From SIG77 sp045589595 (lineage in GTDB: Bacteria > Verrucomicrobiota > Lentisphaeria > Victivallales > UBA1829), in NCBI GenBank assembly GCA_045589595.1, contig JAZNPK010000011.1, positions 1 through 64,000 on the forward strand: DNA of 64,000 nt, read 5' to 3'. The notes under the pieces were generated by a model that made no database searches, was not told the DNA's origin, and saw nothing but the letters and a program-made list of their open reading frames with translations. Of this stretch, positions 60,340 through 64,000 are shown piece by piece. The position numbers and the translations under genes were made by a program. Positions within the stretch are counted from its first letter, which is position 1; the number at the start of each line of letters is the position of its first letter.

Positions 60340-61488
60340 TTATTTCGTTTCTTCTGCCGGAACGGTGATCTCAAGCCAGTCGCCTTCGGACCAGAAGGAG
60401 ATTTTTTCCGGTGATGCCGGATCCCGGTAATACATCAGCAGCCGCAGATCGGGAAATTCTTTTTTCATCGCCTGATAAAACGCGGTGTCGTGTCCGCGTA
60501 CAAAAAATGCGGTGGAAAGAGCGTCAGCATCCACTGCCCGTTTTGTGATCACGGTCACGGAAAGGACGCCGGATACAGGCATCCCGGTGGCGGGATCCAC
60601 GATGTGGGCGTATTGTTTGCCGTCAATGGTCACATACCGTTCATAATTTCCGCTGGTGGATATGCTTTCCCCGAGGATCTTTGCCGTTGCGCAATGGTTG
60701 AGGGAACGGGGCGCAACAGGATTCCGCACGGCTGCGATATATGCCTCCTGTTTCGGCGGAGCCTCATCCAGTGCGATCACATTGCCGCCCACATCCACGA
60801 AGCCCCGGTTCAGCGGGGAAAGACGGTTGTTGAAACGCGCTTCCAGATATTTCATCCAGGAGACATCTCCGGAAAGTTCGGTGCCGACAGCCGTTTTATC
60901 GCGCAGTTTTTCCGCCGCCAGATCCAATGCCGCGCCTTTGGCAATGCCGCCGAGATCGATCGACATCCCTTCCACTGTGAAACGGACGGTCTTTGCCTGA
61001 TCGTCAAAAATGATTTTATCCATCCCGACTTTCTTTTTTGCTTCGGCGATCGCTTCGGCAGTGGGCAGTTTTTTCTCTTTGCGGTGGAAACCCCAGAGTT
61101 TCATCAGCGGCTCGATGGTCACATCGAATGCGCCGTTGGAGAGCAGATACATCCGTCTGGCATCATTCAGCAGACCCCAGAGTTCATCAGAACAGCGGAA
61201 GGGTTCTTTGTATGCGGTGCTGTTCAATTTTGCCAGTTCGCTTTCCGGATCAAAACGGTTGCAGCGCATATTGACTTCCCGGAAGGCGGACTGAACAAGG
61301 TTTGCCGCCGGAGCAAGTGCGTTGGTATCCCGGACATAAAAACGGAATTTGACAAAGGTGGACATGCTTGCAAAACTCATATCCTGCCAGTAGATCTTTT
61401 TTTCGGAGAGGACCATGTGGGCGATCAGCAGACCGACCAGCGCGAATGCCAATACACGGAAAATACGTTTGAGAATACTTTTTGTCAT
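60340..61488 (-). CDS. apbE: FAD:protein FMN transferase
   Basis: It attaches FMN covalently to threonine in flavoproteins such as NqrB/C and RnfG. The 382-residue protein has an N-terminal membrane anchor (ILKRIFRVLAFALVGLLIAH). The ApbE signatures are WGFHRK, IDLGGIAKGAALDLA, STSGNYERYVTIDGKQYAHIVDPATGMPV and VDADALSTAFFV. The active-site Asp/Thr region is intact. It is convergent with the ABC permease (3-base gap). Target proteins are elsewhere. Confidence 0.92.
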   Translation of the reverse strand: MTKSILKRIFRVLAFALVGLLIAHMVLSEKKIYWQDMSFASMSTFVKFRFYVRDTNALAPAANLVQSAFREVNMRCNRFDPESELAKLNSTAYKEPFRCSDELWGLLNDARRMYLLSNGAFDVTIEPLMKLWGFHRKEKKLPTAEAIAEAKKKVGMDKIIFDDQAKTVRFTVEGMSIDLGGIAKGAALDLAAEKLRDKTAVGTELSGDVSWMKYLEARFNNRLSPLNRGFVDVGGNVIALDEAPPKQEAYIAAVRNPVAPRSLNHCATAKILGESISTSGNYERYVTIDGKQYAHIVDPATGMPVSGVLSVTVITKRAVDADALSTAFFVRGHDTAFYQAMKKEFPDLRLLMYYRDPASPEKISFWSEGDWLEITVPAEETK

Positions 61489-61505
61489 GTTCAGTTCCTT
61501 GATGT

Positions 61506-62399
61506 TCAGGCGCGTGGATGAAATGTTTTGTGGACCGTCATCAGACGCCGTTTGTCCACATGTGTATAGATTTGGGTCGTACTGATATCCGCATGTCCCA
61601 GCATTTCCTGGATCACACGGAGATCCGCCCCGTTTTCCAGCAGATGACTGGCAAATGAATGGCGCAATGTGTGGGGATGGATGTTCTTCCGGATGCCTGC
61701 GATCCGGGCTGCTTCCTTCACCACCTGCCAGATCCGTTCACGGTCAAGCTGTTCTCCCCGGTACGAAAGAAACAGATAAGGCGATTCCTTCGTTTTCAGG
61801 AGCATCGGGCGTGCTTTGTCAAGATAAAGACGCAGGATCGACAATGCCGTTCTGCCCACGGGGACCAGCCGTTCCTTGTCGCCTTTGCCGATCACCCGGA
61901 CAAGTGCCTCGTCGAACCGGATCGCTCCGTTCTGGAGCGTGGCACATTCCGAAACGCGCAATCCGCTCGCGTAAAGCAGTTCCAGAATACACCGGTTCCG
62001 CAATGTCAGCGGTTCTTTGCTGTTTTTCGGATACGCGTTCAGGAGGGCGTCCACCTCGGCAGAAGAAAGAAAATCCGGCAGGATCCGCCACAGTTTGGGC
62101 GAAGACATGACATCCGTAATATCGGCGGGGATCATCCGTTCCTGAAAAAGATATTGGAAAAATGCCTTGATCGCCACCAGACGGCGGGCAATACTCGCAC
62201 CTTCCAGACCGTTGTCTTTGCACCGGTCCAGATAATCCATGATCAGATCACGGGTCACGCCGTCATAAGACGCAATACCGCCGGTACGCAGAAAGGAAAC
62301 GAAATCAACGAGATCGGAACGATAAGCCAGAACGGTGTTTTCACTGCAGCCGCGTTCAATGGAAAGAAATCCGGTAAAGTGGGATATAACGCGTTCCAT
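61506..62399 (-). CDS. xerD: XerD-type tyrosine recombinase
   Basis: It resolves chromosome dimers at dif together with XerC. The 297-residue protein has an N-terminal SAM-like DNA-binding domain. Catalytic residues are Arg in LLYASGLRVSE, Lys in GKGDKERLVP, HTLRHSFA (His/Arg), LGHADISTTQIYTHV (His and nucleophile Tyr). The start at 62399 has GGGAG closely upstream; an earlier frame would include the tRNA. It lies 38 bases after tRNA-Asp. The length and completeness fit the housekeeping enzyme, not an element integrase. Confidence 0.9.
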   Translation of the reverse strand: MERVISHFTGFLSIERGCSENTVLAYRSDLVDFVSFLRTGGIASYDGVTRDLIMDYLDRCKDNGLEGASIARRLVAIKAFFQYLFQERMIPADITDVMSSPKLWRILPDFLSSAEVDALLNAYPKNSKEPLTLRNRCILELLYASGLRVSECATLQNGAIRFDEALVRVIGKGDKERLVPVGRTALSILRLYLDKARPMLLKTKESPYLFLSYRGEQLDRERIWQVVKEAARIAGIRKNIHPHTLRHSFASHLLENGADLRVIQEMLGHADISTTQIYTHVDKRRLMTVHKTFHPRA

Positions 62400-62437
62400 A
62401 AACTCCCTCGGGATGCGGTCGCCGCTTTGAAAAAAAG

Positions 62438-62514
62438 TGGCGGGAGCGACGGGACTCGAACCCGCAACATCCACCGTGACAGGGTGGCACTCTAACCAAT
62501 TGAGCTACGCCCCC
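62438..62514 (-). tRNA. tRNA-Asp(GTC)
   Basis: The 77-base cloverleaf is read on the minus strand. Its 7-bp acceptor stem is GGGGGCG/CGCTCCC (one G-T pair). The D-loop is AGCTCAATTGGTTAGAGT. The anticodon stem-loop is CCACC-CTGTCAC-GGTGG with anticodon GTC, the T-arm is GCGGG-TTCGAGT-CCCGT, and the encoded CCA end is at 62440-62438. Confidence 0.95.
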
Positions 62515-62532
62515 GCATCTTGCATGAGACCT

Positions 62533-62560
62533 AATATATACCGGATTGGCAGTTTTGCAA
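62533..62560 (-). promoter_or_regulatory. promoter of tRNA-Asp
   Basis: On the minus strand TTGCAA, a 16-base spacer and TATATT lie 18 bases before the tRNA 5' end. This may also serve xerD. Confidence 0.5.
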
Positions 62561-62661
62561 GTCACTTTTTCAACTTTTTTACGATTTTTTTGATTTTTTG
62601 TTCGCCAAGTCACGGTTTTTGTGGTACTTTAACGGATCAATACAGAGAAGGAGCTGAAAAA

Positions 62662-63432
62662 ATGAACGAAATACAACATCTCTACGAGGTGATGAAAAAA
62701 TTACGCAGTCCCGAAGGATGCCCCTGGGACCGGGAACAGACGCATCAGACGCTTACCGATTGCCTTATGGGTGAGGCTGCCGAATATCTGGACGCCGTGG
62801 AAGATCAGGACGATCACGCCATGCAGGAGGAACTGGGCGATCTTCTGATGCAGATCGTTCTCAACGCCGTCATTGCGGAGGAACGGGGGAAATTCACATT
62901 CCGGCAGGTCGTTCAGGACATTACGGAAAAAATGATCCGCCGTCACCCTCACGTGTTCGGGGATGCCAGTGTCGAAAATGCCGGACAGGTCGTCAAACTC
63001 TGGGAACAGATCAAGAAAAAAGAAAAATCCGACCGGAAATCTCTGTTGGACGGCGTGCCGCGGCATATTGCACTCCAGCAGGCTGAAAAACTGCAGAAGA
63101 AAGCCGCAAAAGTGGGGTTCGACTGGAAAAATCAGGCTGATATTCTCGACAAGATCCAGGAAGAACTGGACGAACTCAAAGCCGCCGCCGCCAGTGGAAA
63201 TGACGCTCATATCCGGGAGGAAGCCGGGGATCTTCTCTTTGCCGCCGTCAACTTCATCCGTTTTCGGAACGAACACGCGGAAGATGTTCTGGCGCAGGCG
63301 AATCATAAATTCAAAGCCAGATTTCAGGCGGTCGAACGCATCATCACCGGTCAGGACCGGGAAATGAAAGATGCCACCCCGGAGGAAATGGATCAGCTCT
63401 GGAATCAGGCGAAAGCCGATGGCATAAAGTGA
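62662..63432 (+). CDS. mazG: nucleoside triphosphate pyrophosphohydrolase MazG
   Basis: It hydrolyses (d)NTPs to monophosphates, removing abnormal nucleotides. The 256-residue protein has two MazG helical modules. The first has CPWDREQTHQTL and EEAAE-type GEAAEYLDAVEDQDDHAMQEELGDLLMQIVL; the second has VGFDWKNQADILDKIQEELDELK and EEAGDLLFAAVNFIRF. The E-x2-E-...-E-x2-D metal motifs are intact in both. The start at 62662 has AAGGAG 8 bases upstream; longer frames run through the tRNA. Confidence 0.92.
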   Translation: MNEIQHLYEVMKKLRSPEGCPWDREQTHQTLTDCLMGEAAEYLDAVEDQDDHAMQEELGDLLMQIVLNAVIAEERGKFTFRQVVQDITEKMIRRHPHVFGDASVENAGQVVKLWEQIKKKEKSDRKSLLDGVPRHIALQQAEKLQKKAAKVGFDWKNQADILDKIQEELDELKAAAASGNDAHIREEAGDLLFAAVNFIRFRNEHAEDVLAQANHKFKARFQAVERIITGQDREMKDATPEEMDQLWNQAKADGIK

Positions 63433-63435
63433 TGT

Positions 63436-64000
63436 TTATTCTGCCGGCGTTTTGGCGCTGTGCATGACCTTCCGGTGTATGAAAATGTAGATCCCGACAG
63501 CTGCTGCAAGACCGAGCAGGATCCAGATAAAGTGTTCATGCAGAACATCTTTGCCCTTCCGGACCATTTCCAGATAACTCATGTCTCCCGCACTGTGTCC
63601 GAAAAAACAGCCGATCCCGGTCAGGATCGCACTCCAGATGCCCGCACCGAGCGCAGTGAAGAAACTGAACCGTCTGATGTTCATCCGCGACAAACCCGCC
63701 GGAATGGAGATCAGCTGCCGGATCGCAGGCAGAAGACGGCACACAAACGTTACGATATCGCCGTACTGACGGAAAATTTCCTCCGCCCGTTCCAGTGACG
63801 GTTTGGAGAGAAAGAAATATTTGCCGTAACGGTACAGAAAGGGGCGTCCCAGCCACGCCGAAAGATAGTAATTGACATACGCCCCGATCATGGACCCCGC
63901 AAGACCGCAAGCCACAACAATCAGAAAATCTGCAATGTGATTTCCGGTGGGCAGCGCGTAACGGTACAGCAGAAAACCCGCCGGGATCATGACAACTTCG
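63436..64000 (-). CDS. DedA-family membrane protein, N-terminus outside the window
   Basis: The minus-strand frame is open to the window end and reads EVVMIPAGFLL just inside it, the conserved DedA start of the first membrane loop. Thus the true start lies beyond 64000. Visible motifs are GSMIGAYVNYYLSAWLGR, FVCRLLPAIRQLISIPAGLSRMN (R--P--R---S-PAG, the family signature) and two C-terminal TMs. DedA/DUF-type proteins are linked to undecaprenyl-phosphate or lipid flipping and membrane homeostasis. It is convergent with mazG. Confidence 0.85.
   Translation of the reverse strand, partial: EVVMIPAGFLLYRYALPTGNHIADFLIVVACGLAGSMIGAYVNYYLSAWLGRPFLYRYGKYFFLSKPSLERAEEIFRQYGDIVTFVCRLLPAIRQLISIPAGLSRMNIRRFSFFTALGAGIWSAILTGIGCFFGHSAGDMSYLEMVRKGKDVLHEHFIWILLGLAAAVGIYIFIHRKVMHSAKTPAE

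Noticed and set aside
61506..62514. XerD next to tRNA-Asp as an integrated genomic island
   Set aside because: The recombinase has housekeeping XerD features, the tRNA is intact with no 3' duplication seen nearby, and flanking genes are core functions.

Overview
The window reads as chromosome of a Lentisphaerota (Victivallales-type, PVC superphylum) bacterium. This is an inference from gene content. A large type II/IV pseudopilin has the FTLIEML start and a late DGHAE motif, and a second pseudopilin start lies nearby. PilB/PilT/PilC genes, a Gram-negative envelope gene set (heptosyltransferase, lipoprotein, secretin) and sialidase- and amidohydrolase-type genes fit the same group. Most starts have an A/G-rich Shine-Dalgarno sequence (AAAGGA/AAGGAG), and genes are packed with 4-bp overlaps. 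The first ~6.9 kb is visibly AT-richer than the rest and looks like an accessory island.

Region 1 (1-6.9 kb): a small unknown gene diverges from hipBA (toxin-antitoxin), with repeated AT-rich operator-like boxes between them. A secreted DRGH nuclease follows, preceded by a leader that folds as one long hairpin with its own promoter and terminator. Next come two divergent large serine recombinases with a 22-codon pseudopilin stub between them. Region 2 (6.9-11.2 kb): a full pseudopilin, a 379-bp block of nested palindromes, a secreted unknown protein, a GT9 glycosyltransferase and a metallophosphoesterase.

Region 3 (11.4-19.7 kb): type IV pilus/type II secretion motor genes (two PilB-type ATPases, PilT, PilC), then a mannose-1-phosphate guanylyltransferase, a CoaX-like kinase and TrpF. 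Region 4 (19.8-26.2 kb): an esterase-like two-domain hydrolase, endonuclease IV and a fatty-acid cluster (fabD, fabG, acpP, fabF). Region 5 (26.2-34.2 kb): a tight run encoding an ExbD-like/LysM lipoprotein, PhoH, a 7TM-HD phosphodiesterase, YbeY, a CorC-type protein, a DUF502 protein and XseA.

Region 6 (34.2-48.4 kb): a sialidase-like protein and a DHDPS/NanA-family aldolase diverge from a LacI regulator and a PIG-L deacetylase. Then come a LexA-like regulator that lacks the self-cleavage residues, a glutaredoxin overlapping a Ser/Thr kinase, a PfkB kinase, an Fe-S nuclease-like protein with a decayed active site, an amidohydrolase, three secreted proteins and an M29 aminopeptidase. Region 7 (48.4-55.2 kb): clpB behind a consensus-like sigma-54 promoter, then grpE, dnaJ, smpB and a MATE transporter. 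Region 8 (55.3-60.3 kb): a secretin directly followed by a MacA-like adaptor and MacB-like ABC ATPase and permease. Region 9 (60.3-64 kb): ApbE, XerD, tRNA-Asp, MazG and the start-truncated end of a DedA protein.

Most worth checking: the recombinase pair with the pilin stub, the long-hairpin RNA in front of the nuclease, the secretin-MacAB operon, the sigma-54 site at clpB, and the non-cleavable LexA-like regulator.
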